NCBI GenBank assembly: GCA_014871605.1
Contig: WGSQ01000110.1
Coordinates: forward strand, 1-5,783
DNA: 5,783 bases
Reading direction: 5' to 3'
DNA from: Collinsella sp.
GTDB taxonomy: Bacteria > Actinomycetota > Coriobacteriia > Coriobacteriales > Coriobacteriaceae
In this document: positions 1 through 5,783 of the stretch, one piece after another
Layout: each line of letters opens with the position of its first letter
How positions within the stretch are numbered: the stretch's first letter is position 1
Program-made: the position numbers and the translations under genes
Notes under the pieces: generated by a model
Told to the model about the DNA's origin: nothing
Database searches by the model: none
The model's input: the letters and a program-made list of their open reading frames with translations, nothing else

Positions 1-12
1 GCCGGCACCCGT

Positions 13-1272
13 CTACGCGGGCGGGCAGATGATCATTGCCGTGAGGGAGGGCTCCTCGATACGCTCGATGCGCGTAGCCTCGGGCAGATCCTGCGGGCTA
101 CGGACATCAATCATCTCACCGTCAGTCTTGTAGACGTGATAGTCCACCGAGGGGCTCGTGGCAATGAGGTCCAAGTTGAACTCGCGCTCCAGGCGCTCCT
201 TGACGACTTCCATGTGCAGCAGGCCCAGGAAGCCCACGCGGAAGCCAAAGCCGAGCGCCACCGAGGTCTCGGGCTCCCACACCAACGACGGGTCGTTGAC
301 GTGCAGCTTATCGAGCGCATCACGCAGGTTCTCGTAGTCCTTGTTATCGATCGGGAACAGGCCCGTATAGACCATGGGCTTGGCCTCGCGGTAACCGGGA
401 AGCGGCTCGGGGCAGGGATTCGACGCCCACGTGAGGGTATCGCCCACGCGAACGGCCTCGGGGTCCTTCAGGCCCGTGACCACGTATCCGACCTCGCCGA
501 CCGTCAGCGCGTCGACCGGGGTCTCGGCGGGACGCTTGACGCCCACGCCATCGACCAAAAAGTCGCCCTTTGCCTGCATCATGCGCAGGGTATCGCCTTT
601 TTTGATGGATCCGTCAAAGACGCGCACCGTGGCGACGACGCCACGATACTCGTCGAAGTACGAATCCAGAATGAGTGCCTTGAGCGGCGCGTTCGCATCG
701 CCCTTGGGCGGAGAGATCAAAAAGACAATGGACTCTAGCAGATCGTGGATGCCCTCGCCGGTCTTGCCCGAGACACACACGGCATCATCGGCAGGAATCG
801 CCAGGTCATCCTCGATCTCGGTCTTAACCTCATCGGGATGGGCCGAGGGCAGGTCAATCTTGTTGATGGCCGGCACAATGTCCAGATTGGCGTTCATGGC
901 GAGCGTCGCGTTGGAGACGGTCTGCGCCTCGACGCCCTGCGTGGCGTCGACAACGAGCACCGCGCCCTCACAGGCTGCCAGCGAGCGCGAGACCTCGTAG
1001 GTAAAGTCCACGTGGCCCGGCGTATCGATCAGATTGAACTGATACGTCTCGCCATCGTCGGCGTCATAGGACACGCGAACGGCATTGGACTTGATCGTGA
1101 TGCCGCGCTCGCGCTCGATATCCATAGTGTCGAGCAGCTGCGACTCCATATCGCGCTCGTCAACGGTATGGGTGAGCTCGAGAATGCGGTCACTGATCGT
1201 GGACTTGCCATGGTCGATGTGCGCAACAATCGAGAAGTTGCGGATGTGGGAAATGTCAATTGAAGTATTCAT
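13..1272 (-). CDS. lepA: Elongation factor 4 (LepA), cut short by an in-frame stop
   Basis: Ribosome-bound GTPase of the translation-factor family, proposed to back-translocate or remodel stalled ribosomes and to help 30S assembly; cytosolic or membrane-associated. From the ATG at 1272-1270, the G-domain motifs are all visible: AHIDHGKST (residues 17-25, P-loop), RGIT (56-59, switch I), DTPGHVDF (83-90), NKID (137-140) and SGKTG (168-172). Domain II covers about 193-285. The LepA/EF-G domain III-like part follows, including GFGFRVGFLGLLHMEV (341-356). The frame ends at TAG (15-13) after ICPPA, exactly at the start of the EF-G domain V-like fold, where LepA proteins have a conserved Tyr. Normal length is about 600 residues; here it is 419, lacking the rest of that domain and the LepA-specific C-terminal domain. 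A longer frame up to 1332 runs back through the rpsT terminator and is unlikely. No good Shine-Dalgarno precedes the ATG. Family identity is certain; whether the gene is functional is not. Confidence 0.93.
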   Translation of the reverse strand: MNTSIDISHIRNFSIVAHIDHGKSTISDRILELTHTVDERDMESQLLDTMDIERERGITIKSNAVRVSYDADDGETYQFNLIDTPGHVDFTYEVSRSLAACEGAVLVVDATQGVEAQTVSNATLAMNANLDIVPAINKIDLPSAHPDEVKTEIEDDLAIPADDAVCVSGKTGEGIHDLLESIVFLISPPKGDANAPLKALILDSYFDEYRGVVATVRVFDGSIKKGDTLRMMQAKGDFLVDGVGVKRPAETPVDALTVGEVGYVVTGLKDPEAVRVGDTLTWASNPCPEPLPGYREAKPMVYTGLFPIDNKDYENLRDALDKLHVNDPSLVWEPETSVALGFGFRVGFLGLLHMEVVKERLEREFNLDLIATSPSVDYHVYKTDGEMIDVRSPQDLPEATRIERIEEPSLTAMIICPPA

Positions 1273-1290
1273 GCGGACTATCTTACCCGA
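1273..1290 (-). promoter_or_regulatory. Possible lepA -10 element, giving a leaderless start
   Basis: Between the rpsT terminator and the lepA ATG there are only about 25 bases. On the minus strand they contain TAAGAT (1285-1280), a TAnnnT-type -10 hexamer, followed by exactly seven bases before the ATG. That spacing would place the transcription start at or next to the A of ATG, as in leaderless actinobacterial mRNAs. This fits the absence of a clear Shine-Dalgarno here. No convincing -35 is present: the bases at the expected distance lie inside the terminator stem (CTCCAT at 17-base spacing). This is an inference from spacing only; readthrough from rpsT is the main alternative. Confidence 0.3.
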
Positions 1291-1297
1291 GCGATAC

Positions 1298-1334
1298 AAA
1301 AAATGGAGCCTGTTCCATAAAACAGGCTCCATTT
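1298..1334 (-). terminator. Rho-independent terminator after rpsT
   Basis: A perfect 14-bp inverted repeat pairs 1334-1321 (AAATGGAGCCTGTT on the minus strand) with 1314-1301 (AACAGGCTCCATTT), around a 6-base loop. A run of six T on the minus strand (1303-1298) overlaps the foot of the stem. It starts 34 bases after the rpsT stop, so it ends the holA/rpsT transcript. On the plus strand the T run is only three bases, so it should act mainly in the minus direction. Confidence 0.93.
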
Positions 1335-1368
1335 ATGCGCGTAATCTGTGTGATGTGAAATTTACAAC

Positions 1369-1635
1369 TTAGGCGTTGATGCTGTTCACGAGCTTGGCAA
1401 GACCGGACTTGCGGTTGGAAGCCTGGTTCTTGTGGATAACATGCTTGGCGGCAGCCATGTCGAGACGCTTGGTGACGGTCTTGAGTGCAGCCTGGGCCTT
1501 CTCGGCGTCGCCCTCGGCGACGGCGGACTGGACGTGCTTGGTCAGCGTCTTGAGCTCGGACTTGACAGCCTTGTTACGCATGCGAGCTGCCTCATTGGTG
1601 CGGATACGCTTCTTCTGAGACTTGATGTTTGCCAC
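1369..1635 (-). CDS. rpsT: 30S ribosomal protein S20
   Basis: Primary-binding protein of the small ribosomal subunit that contacts 16S rRNA, in the cytosolic ribosome. The product is 88 residues, the usual S20 size. It begins MANIKSQKKRIRTNEAARMR, the typical basic N-terminus, and continues as the Lys/Ala-rich helical bundle (KSELKTL, ALKTVTKRLDMAAAKHVIHKN), ending ASNRKSGLAKLVNSINA. The start is a GTG at 1635-1633, chosen because S20 family members begin at this MANIKS site and because AAGGA lies nine bases upstream. An ATG-less extension upstream has no family resemblance. The stop is TAA. It lies 133 bases after holA and has its own likely promoter, leader and terminator. The non-ATG start recalls the E. 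coli rpsT UUG start, which takes part in S20 autoregulation; a similar role here is inference. Confidence 0.97.
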   Translation of the reverse strand: MANIKSQKKRIRTNEAARMRNKAVKSELKTLTKHVQSAVAEGDAEKAQAALKTVTKRLDMAAAKHVIHKNQASNRKSGLAKLVNSINA

Positions 1636-1660
1636 TTCTGGAGTTCCTTTCGAGTTCCTT
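1636..1660 (-). promoter_or_regulatory. Duplicated ribosome-binding segment before rpsT
   Basis: On the minus strand the nine-base word AAGGAACTC occurs twice, at 1660-1652 and 1649-1641, with two bases between the copies. Each copy contains AAGGA, a Shine-Dalgarno core. The second copy sits nine bases before the GTG and is the functional candidate; the first is about 20 bases before it, too far for direct initiation. This duplication could be chance, a standby site, or part of a regulatory fold. Confidence 0.6.
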
Positions 1661-1662
1661 GC

Positions 1663-1699
1663 AAAAAATGTATGACACCTCTGAGACACGGTGAGGTCA
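1663..1699 (-). promoter_or_regulatory. Possible leader hairpin with U-run upstream of rpsT
   Basis: In the rpsT leader, TGACCTC (1699-1693) can pair with GAGG-TG-TCA (1681-1673), giving seven pairs with a 2-base bulge and an 11-base loop. After four more bases comes a run of six T (1668-1663). The layout resembles a weak intrinsic terminator or attenuator. It could end holA readthrough or tune rpsT. The stem is short and bulged, so confidence is low. Confidence 0.3.
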
Positions 1700-1704
1700 T
1701 GCAA

Positions 1705-1719
1705 GCGCTTACTATAGCA
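1705..1719 (-). promoter_or_regulatory. Extended -10 promoter for rpsT
   Basis: On the minus strand TGCTATAGT (1719-1711) is an extended -10: a TGn motif directly before TATAGT, which matches five of six bases of TATAAT. No good -35 lies 16-18 bases upstream, as is common for extended -10 promoters. The expected start is near 1704, giving a leader of about 69 bases before the GTG. An 8-base palindrome, AAGCGCTT (1703-1710), sits between the -10 and the start point. Confidence 0.5.
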
Positions 1720-1768
1720 CGCTCCCCCTCAAAGGGATAGAACGAATTTGTCAAATAGGCAGGTATCA

Positions 1769-2731
1769 TCACGATTTTCTCAAGATGTTCGTAATCCAGA
1801 GCAAAAGCGCGGTCCGAGAATCGGCCGAACCCTTGAGCGCGAGCTCCACATCGACCGCACCCTCGAGCGCTGCGACGAGCTCTGCCATCGAAAAGCGACG
1901 TGCCCAGGTCAGGTGATTCTTGACCTGCCAGGACTGGAGCTTGAGCGTTGCGGCCAGCTCACGACCCTGTCCGCGCGCATCGAGCGCCTTGGCAACGATA
2001 AGCTCGCGAATGCGGCCGCACAGCAATGTGTAGGTCCACACGTAGCTCTTGGAGGGCAGTAGATTGAAAAGCTCGAGTGAGCGGCGCATGTCACGTGCCG
2101 AGACCGCATTGAGAAAGTCCCAGGGCTGGACTTCGGCCGTGCGCACGATCCAGCGTTCCACATCGGCAAGCTCAATCTGAGGCGCCTCAACCATTTGGGC
2201 AAGCTTAGCCAAGTCGTTATCGAGCATGCGAGTGTTTTCACCCGAACGCGAGACAAGTTCCTCGGCGGCCGCCGTCGAGATCGACTTGCCATGCTGCGTC
2301 GCCATCTGCTGCACGCGGCGCGGAAGCTCCCAGCGCTTGGTGCCGGAGCAATCGATCACGGCCTTCTTGTCAATCTTGGCGATTGCCTTGTACAGGCGCG
2401 TGTTCTTGGCAAGCGAATCGGCGATTATGAGGCAAACCGTTGTGGGGCTGGGACTCGCCAGATACTCGACGAGCGGCTCCGAGACCGCCTTGGCGAGCTT
2501 TGAGCAGCCATCAAGGATTACCAGGCGAAACTCGCTGCCCATCGGAAAGGTGTTAAGCGATCCGATAATCGACTCGATATCGGGGTCCTTGGTCATGTCG
2601 CGCTCGTCGAGGTTGAACTCGACCATACCCGACTTTTCCAGACGCGCTTTCATACGCGAGACGGCGTGATCGCGCTTGACTCCGTCGGTACCGACGATCA
2701 GATATGCCGGCAGCAGACCGGTTTCGGACAT
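1769..2731 (-). CDS. holA: DNA polymerase III delta subunit (clamp loader)
   Basis: The delta subunit is the wrench of the clamp loader: it binds and opens the beta sliding clamp during replication. The product is 320 residues, close to the usual 320-345. The N-terminal domain begins with PAYLIVGTDGVKRDHAV (residues 8-24), matching the delta Y-L-hydrophobic-G opening. RLVILDGCSKLAKA (69-82) is the strand-and-helix element usual in delta. LVSRSGENTRMLDNDLAKL (159-177) matches the conserved 'G-N-x-R-x-L-x-N-E-L-x-K-L' helix. The C-terminal collar part (about 205-320) ends with a helical stretch containing ELALKGSADSRTALLLWI. The ATG at 2731-2729 was chosen because GGGAGGGGAG, a strong Shine-Dalgarno, lies just upstream; an extension to 2794 would not keep family similarity. 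It follows comEC by 78 bases and precedes rpsT, the common bacterial order. Confidence 0.93.
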   Translation of the reverse strand: MSETGLLPAYLIVGTDGVKRDHAVSRMKARLEKSGMVEFNLDERDMTKDPDIESIIGSLNTFPMGSEFRLVILDGCSKLAKAVSEPLVEYLASPSPTTVCLIIADSLAKNTRLYKAIAKIDKKAVIDCSGTKRWELPRRVQQMATQHGKSISTAAAEELVSRSGENTRMLDNDLAKLAQMVEAPQIELADVERWIVRTAEVQPWDFLNAVSARDMRRSLELFNLLPSKSYVWTYTLLCGRIRELIVAKALDARGQGRELAATLKLQSWQVKNHLTWARRFSMAELVAALEGAVDVELALKGSADSRTALLLWITNILRKS

Positions 2732-2748
2732 TGCGCTCCCCTCCCGCA
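2732..2748 (-). promoter_or_regulatory. Strong ribosome-binding site that fixes the holA start
   Basis: The minus strand reads GGGAGGGGAGCGCA directly before the ATG at 2731. It gives two overlapping purine-rich Shine-Dalgarno registers, with about five to nine bases of spacing. This supports residue 1 at MSETG rather than at the upstream in-frame starts near 2773 or 2794. Confidence 0.7.
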
Positions 2749-2771
2749 GGCCTTCGTATTCGTTCCGTGCC

Positions 2772-2801
2772 ATTCTAGCCCAGGGGCCCACCACACGCCA
2801 A
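2772..2801 (-). promoter_or_regulatory. Possible promoter for holA
   Basis: In the comEC-holA gap the minus strand shows TTGGCG (2801-2796, four of six to TTGACA), an 18-base spacer and TAGAAT (2777-2772, five of six to TATAAT). The predicted start near 2765 leaves a leader of about 34 bases before the holA ATG. It would let the essential holA be expressed apart from the competence genes. Motif match only. Confidence 0.4.
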
Positions 2802-2809
2802 CGACGTCG

Positions 2810-5113
2810 TCACGGTCGCTGGCATCGCATCGCAAAGCCATTCGCAGTCGGCGTGACGGTAATGTCGCCGTGTTCGATAGTGCACGCGAACACACCACCC
2901 GCTTCCTTAACGGCATCGATGCAGGCATCGGACGGATGGCCGTATCGATTCCCCTCGCCCGCGCTCGCGAGGGAAAGCTCGGGCTTCAGGACGCCCAGCA
3001 ACTCTCCATCGACTGAAACCTTGGAGCCGTGATGCCCAAGTTTAAGGACATCGATATCCCCCACCTCCTGCGCGAATTCCCGTTCTTGATCGAGTTCGGC
3101 ATCACCGGTGAGGAGTATGCGCAGGCCCTTGCCCTCCTGAACATAGGAGAGCAACAGGACAAGCGAGTCCTCATTTCCCTCGCCATCCACGGACTCGAAT
3201 GGCCACATCACGCGGGCGCAAAATGAGCCGATGTCGACCGTATCCCCACGGCGCACCTGCCGATACTCCACGCCAGGTCGGTTCAATACCTCGGCAGGAG
3301 CATCCTCCAGCGCATCCGCCGCCACGGCAATCGTTCCGACCGAAAACTGTTCGAGCACGGCGGGCAGACCACCCCAGTGGTCCTCATCCCAATGCGTCAC
3401 AAAGACGGCATCGATATGGTGCACGTTATTGCGAACCAACGCCGCCACCACACGCTCGTCGAGCCCACAGTCGACAAGCGCTACTGCGCCGCCCTGGCGG
3501 ATAAGAATCGCATCGGCCTGGCCCACATCGAGCACCGTCACCGAAGGCGGAGCAAATCGATCCCAATAGACGTACGGAATCGCAGCCAAGAGCATCAGGC
3601 ATGCAAGCCCCACCGCCATAGGACGTGCACGGGGACGCGGCCACCAGACCAGCAGAACCGCCAGCAAACACGGCACTAGGTAAATCCACATGCTATCGGG
3701 CGGCACGCTCACGGATGCACCCGGCATGGCAGCAAACAGCTGCTCGAAGAACAGCGCGCAACGGGCGGCAATCATGGGTACAACGAGCGCCCAAGTCCGC
3801 AACGGTCCCACGAGCGAAAAGGGAACTAGCACGATCGACACAGCGAGCAGTACGCTCACCACCGGACCGATGACCGCATTTGCCAGCGGAGCAATGAGCG
3901 AGAACGTACCGAAGGCAGGAATGGTAATAGGAAGTGTCGCCAGTTGCGAGCACAGCGTGACGGAAAGCATGCTGGCAACGCCCGATGGCACACCCAGCTC
4001 ACCCAAAGCGTAGGTCGCATAGGGGCAAAAGCACAGGATGGCAAAGACACTGGCGCATGAAAGCTGAAAGCCCATCTCGAACAGCACCGACGGCCGCAGT
4101 AGCACAAAGATGGACATGGTTACGAAGAGTGCCGATGCGCCGTGCCGGCGACGCCCCGCGCCGTTTACGACAAGCGTCACGAACACCATGCAGCACGCGC
4201 GCACGGCCGAGGGAGAGGCGCCCGTAAAGGCAGCGTAACCCACAAGCGCTATCGCCAATATCACCCGCTGAAGGCCACGTGAGCACCGAGTCTTTTGCAA
4301 TACACCTTCGATTACAAACCCCACGATAGCCAAATGGCTGCCCGGGACGGCGATAAGATGCGCCGTTCCCGTCACCGAAAACCAGTCGCCCGCCGGCTGG
4401 GCGCGCAGCTCGGCCGAACGACCGCAGACGACACCGGCTATGAGCGCACGCGCCGGGTCGGTCGCAGGCGTGATGGACGCAAGCAGCCCATTTCGCAGTC
4501 GAAGCAACGGCCCCGGTGGGCCCTCATCGACCAACACAATCCGAACGGCTTTAACCTTGCGCACCTCGCCTCGGAGCACGCGCGATCGTCCGTACGCATC
4601 GTTCTCAAAACGTGAAACGCGGCCGATAACACGTACGCACGCCCCGACCTTGAGCTCACGATCACACGATAGGCGAACTGTTGCCAAGTTCTTACCGTCC
4701 GCGCGTGCCTCGCAGGTATAGGAATACACGTCGTCGTTTATGGATGGGTCACCCTGCACGACAAACTCGAGACTGCTTGCCGCTCGACCGTCGAGCGCCT
4801 TCGAGGCGCTTAGCGCGCCCACAGCCCACCACGCCGAGACGACCGCTCCCGCCACGAGACCGACGGACGCGGCATACAGCCACCGCTTCCAAGGGGCAAG
4901 CCGCGCACAAGATTGAGCCAGCAAAACGAATACCGCCGCCGCAACGGGAATGGCCCATAGCGGCCCGACTGCCGGCGCCTGCTCCCTCAGCAGCGCATCA
5001 GCGGTCACGTTGAGCACCAAGGCGCAGCTCATGCACATGCCGGCACAAAGGGCCATCGTCCACGGCATCAGGGGTCGCGGAGGCATCACATGTTCGCGCT
5101 CGGTCGCACTCAT
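2810..5113 (-). CDS. comEC: ComEC/Rec2 DNA uptake channel with nuclease-like domain
   Basis: Inner-membrane channel that moves single-stranded DNA into the cytoplasm during natural transformation. The product is 767 residues, a normal full length. Residues 20-100 contain hydrophobic membrane segments. Residues 114-193 form the OB-like domain (DUF4131), with Cys134, Cys150 and Cys158 on the likely outer side. Residues 205-480 are the Competence domain, with HLIAVPGSHLAIV (252-264) matching the HLLAVSGxHv motif, FTGASPSAVRA (296-306), FEMGFQLSCASV (345-356) and many membrane helices. Residues 524-757 are a metallo-beta-lactamase domain: LDVGQADAILI (528-538), LVDCG (546-550), THWDEDHWGG (573-582), LLTGDAE (667-673), LGHHGSK (692-698) and GNRYGHPS (721-728), so the metal-binding set looks intact. 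The ATG at 5113 overlaps the comEA stop (ATGA), which points to translational coupling; no clear Shine-Dalgarno is seen. A TTG four codons earlier and an ATG nine codons later are less likely. One oddity is Pro257 where a Ser is usual. Confidence 0.96.
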   Translation of the reverse strand: MSATEREHVMPPRPLMPWTMALCAGMCMSCALVLNVTADALLREQAPAVGPLWAIPVAAAVFVLLAQSCARLAPWKRWLYAASVGLVAGAVVSAWWAVGALSASKALDGRAASSLEFVVQGDPSINDDVYSYTCEARADGKNLATVRLSCDRELKVGACVRVIGRVSRFENDAYGRSRVLRGEVRKVKAVRIVLVDEGPPGPLLRLRNGLLASITPATDPARALIAGVVCGRSAELRAQPAGDWFSVTGTAHLIAVPGSHLAIVGFVIEGVLQKTRCSRGLQRVILAIALVGYAAFTGASPSAVRACCMVFVTLVVNGAGRRRHGASALFVTMSIFVLLRPSVLFEMGFQLSCASVFAILCFCPYATYALGELGVPSGVASMLSVTLCSQLATLPITIPAFGTFSLIAPLANAVIGPVVSVLLAVSIVLVPFSLVGPLRTWALVVPMIAARCALFFEQLFAAMPGASVSVPPDSMWIYLVPCLLAVLLVWWPRPRARPMAVGLACLMLLAAIPYVYWDRFAPPSVTVLDVGQADAILIRQGGAVALVDCGLDERVVAALVRNNVHHIDAVFVTHWDEDHWGGLPAVLEQFSVGTIAVAADALEDAPAEVLNRPGVEYRQVRRGDTVDIGSFCARVMWPFESVDGEGNEDSLVLLLSYVQEGKGLRILLTGDAELDQEREFAQEVGDIDVLKLGHHGSKVSVDGELLGVLKPELSLASAGEGNRYGHPSDACIDAVKEAGGVFACTIEHGDITVTPTANGFAMRCQRP

Positions 5114-5783
5114 ACGCAGATACAATCTTTGATTTTGGCGAGCTTCTTCTCACCGATCCCCGACACACGCATCAGATCGTCAACCGAGGCAAAAGCACCG
5201 TTCTTTGTCCGCTCATCGATAATCGACTGGGCCATGGAGGGACCGATGCCGGAGAGCGTCTGCAGCTCTGCCGCGCTTGCCGTATTGATGTTTACTAGGC
5301 CTATTGCGCGACTCACGCCCGATGATGCGGAAGTCCCACCATCAGCACCGACTTCCGCAATGGACGTCTGCTGCTCCCCTACCGTTGGAACGTGAATCTT
5401 CTGTCCATCGACGACCTTAGATGCCCGATTGAGCCCCGTAACGTCTGCCTCGGGCGCCAGCCCGCCGGCGGCATCAATCGCCTGAGCCACCCGCGCGCCG
5501 TCCTTGAGACGATATACGCCGGGCGACACAACGGCGCCATCAACATCGACATAAACCTCTTCCGCAGCAGACGCCTTAGGCGAAGAGTCTTCGGATGTCT
5601 TTCCGCTCGAAGCATCGCCGGATCCCGGCTCCACCAACGAGCCCGAACCATCAGTCCGCTCAAAAGACACGCCGCTGGCACCGCCGCCAAGGTTCGCCAT
5701 CGCCAAGCCGCTCGCCATCGCAATGACAACCAGTATCGCCATCACCACTGCCTTATGACCGAGCAGCTTGTCCGCCAAGCGGT
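5110..5783 (-). CDS. comEA: ComEA DNA receptor, 5' end beyond the window
   Basis: Membrane-anchored double-stranded DNA-binding protein of the competence system; it captures DNA outside the membrane and passes it to ComEC. Numbering from a TTG at 5778: one membrane anchor (about 10-30, AVVMAILVVIAMASGLAMA), a Ser/Gly/Asp-rich linker (about 36-72), an SLBB domain (75-131, VYVDVDGAVVSPGVYRL with GARVAQAIDAAGG), a second linker, and a C-terminal helix-hairpin-helix pair (161-222) with VNINTASAAELQTLSGIG and LMRVSGIGEKKLAKIKD. This is the standard ComEA layout. The frame is open to the right edge, so the true start may be upstream; the TTG has no checkable ribosome-binding site. The stop TGA overlaps the comEC ATG. 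The only two cysteines form a CIC at residues 219-221, two residues from the end. Confidence 0.95.
   Translation of the reverse strand, partial: RLADKLLGHKAVVMAILVVIAMASGLAMANLGGGASGVSFERTDGSGSLVEPGSGDASSGKTSEDSSPKASAAEEVYVDVDGAVVSPGVYRLKDGARVAQAIDAAGGLAPEADVTGLNRASKVVDGQKIHVPTVGEQQTSIAEVGADGGTSASSGVSRAIGLVNINTASAAELQTLSGIGPSMAQSIIDERTKNGAFASVDDLMRVSGIGEKKLAKIKDCICV

Noticed and set aside
136..1263. Two long plus-strand open frames (136-738 and 745-1263) in the same frame opposite lepA
   Set aside because: They lie wholly inside lepA, have low-complexity composition typical of the antisense frame of a GC-rich gene, match no family I recognise, and lack ribosome-binding sites.
1273..1332. N-terminal extension of lepA to 1332
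   Set aside because: The extension is translated from the rpsT terminator hairpin and shares nothing with LepA N-termini; the ATG at 1272 begins the family-typical sequence.
1721..1740. Possible holA terminator formed by CCCTTTGAGGG on the minus strand
   Set aside because: The stem is only four pairs with a three-base loop and no U-run follows, so it does not qualify as an intrinsic terminator.
1749..1754. Perfect -35 hexamer TTGACA on the minus strand just after the holA stop
   Set aside because: No acceptable -10 lies 15-19 bases downstream; the TATAGT used for rpsT is 32 bases away. Probably chance.
2732..2794. N-terminal extension of holA to 2794 or 2773
   Set aside because: The extra residues overlap the predicted promoter and strong ribosome-binding site and do not look like the delta-subunit N-terminus.
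3426..4286. Several alternative frames of 80-110 codons on both strands within comEC
   Set aside because: All are overlapped by the well-supported comEC frame and show Arg/Ser/Cys-rich shadow composition without domain motifs.

Overview
The window is a GC-rich chromosomal segment with every gene on the minus strand. In transcription order (right to left) it holds comEA (5' end cut by the window edge), comEC, holA, rpsT and lepA. The order comEA-comEC-holA-rpsT-lepA is a familiar bacterial housekeeping synteny, known from Firmicutes, Actinobacteria and relatives. The protein wording (LepA with SGKTG at G5, a short Actinobacteria-like S20, a ComEA with SLBB plus paired helix-hairpin-helix motifs) and the base composition suggest an actinobacterial gut lineage such as Coriobacteriia (Collinsella-like). 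That placement is from memory of similar proteins, not from a search.

Right part (5783 to 2810): two genes for DNA uptake. comEA encodes a membrane-anchored double-stranded DNA receptor. comEC encodes the polytopic channel with an N-terminal OB-like domain and a C-terminal metallo-beta-lactamase-type nuclease domain. Their stop and start codons overlap as ATGA, so they are translationally coupled. Both look intact within the window.

Middle part (2809 to 1636): holA, the delta subunit of the DNA polymerase III clamp loader, lies 78 bases after comEC. It has a strong Shine-Dalgarno sequence and a plausible promoter of its own. A 133-base gap then carries an extended -10 promoter and a structured leader for rpsT.

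Left part (1635 to 1): rpsT (ribosomal protein S20) starts with GTG and ends just before a textbook intrinsic terminator. lepA (elongation factor 4) starts only about 25 bases after that terminator. Its reading frame is broken by a TAG at bases 15-13, where the family has a conserved tyrosine, so it stops at 419 codons against a usual length of about 600. Because this is 12 bases from the window edge, it may be a real nonsense mutation, a sequence error, or a misjoin.

No mobile element, CRISPR array, tRNA or rRNA was seen, and no stretch above 300 bases lacks a gene. I found no evidence of an undescribed system. The points worth a second look are the lepA stop, the cramped terminator-to-lepA junction with a possible leaderless start, and the rpsT leader.
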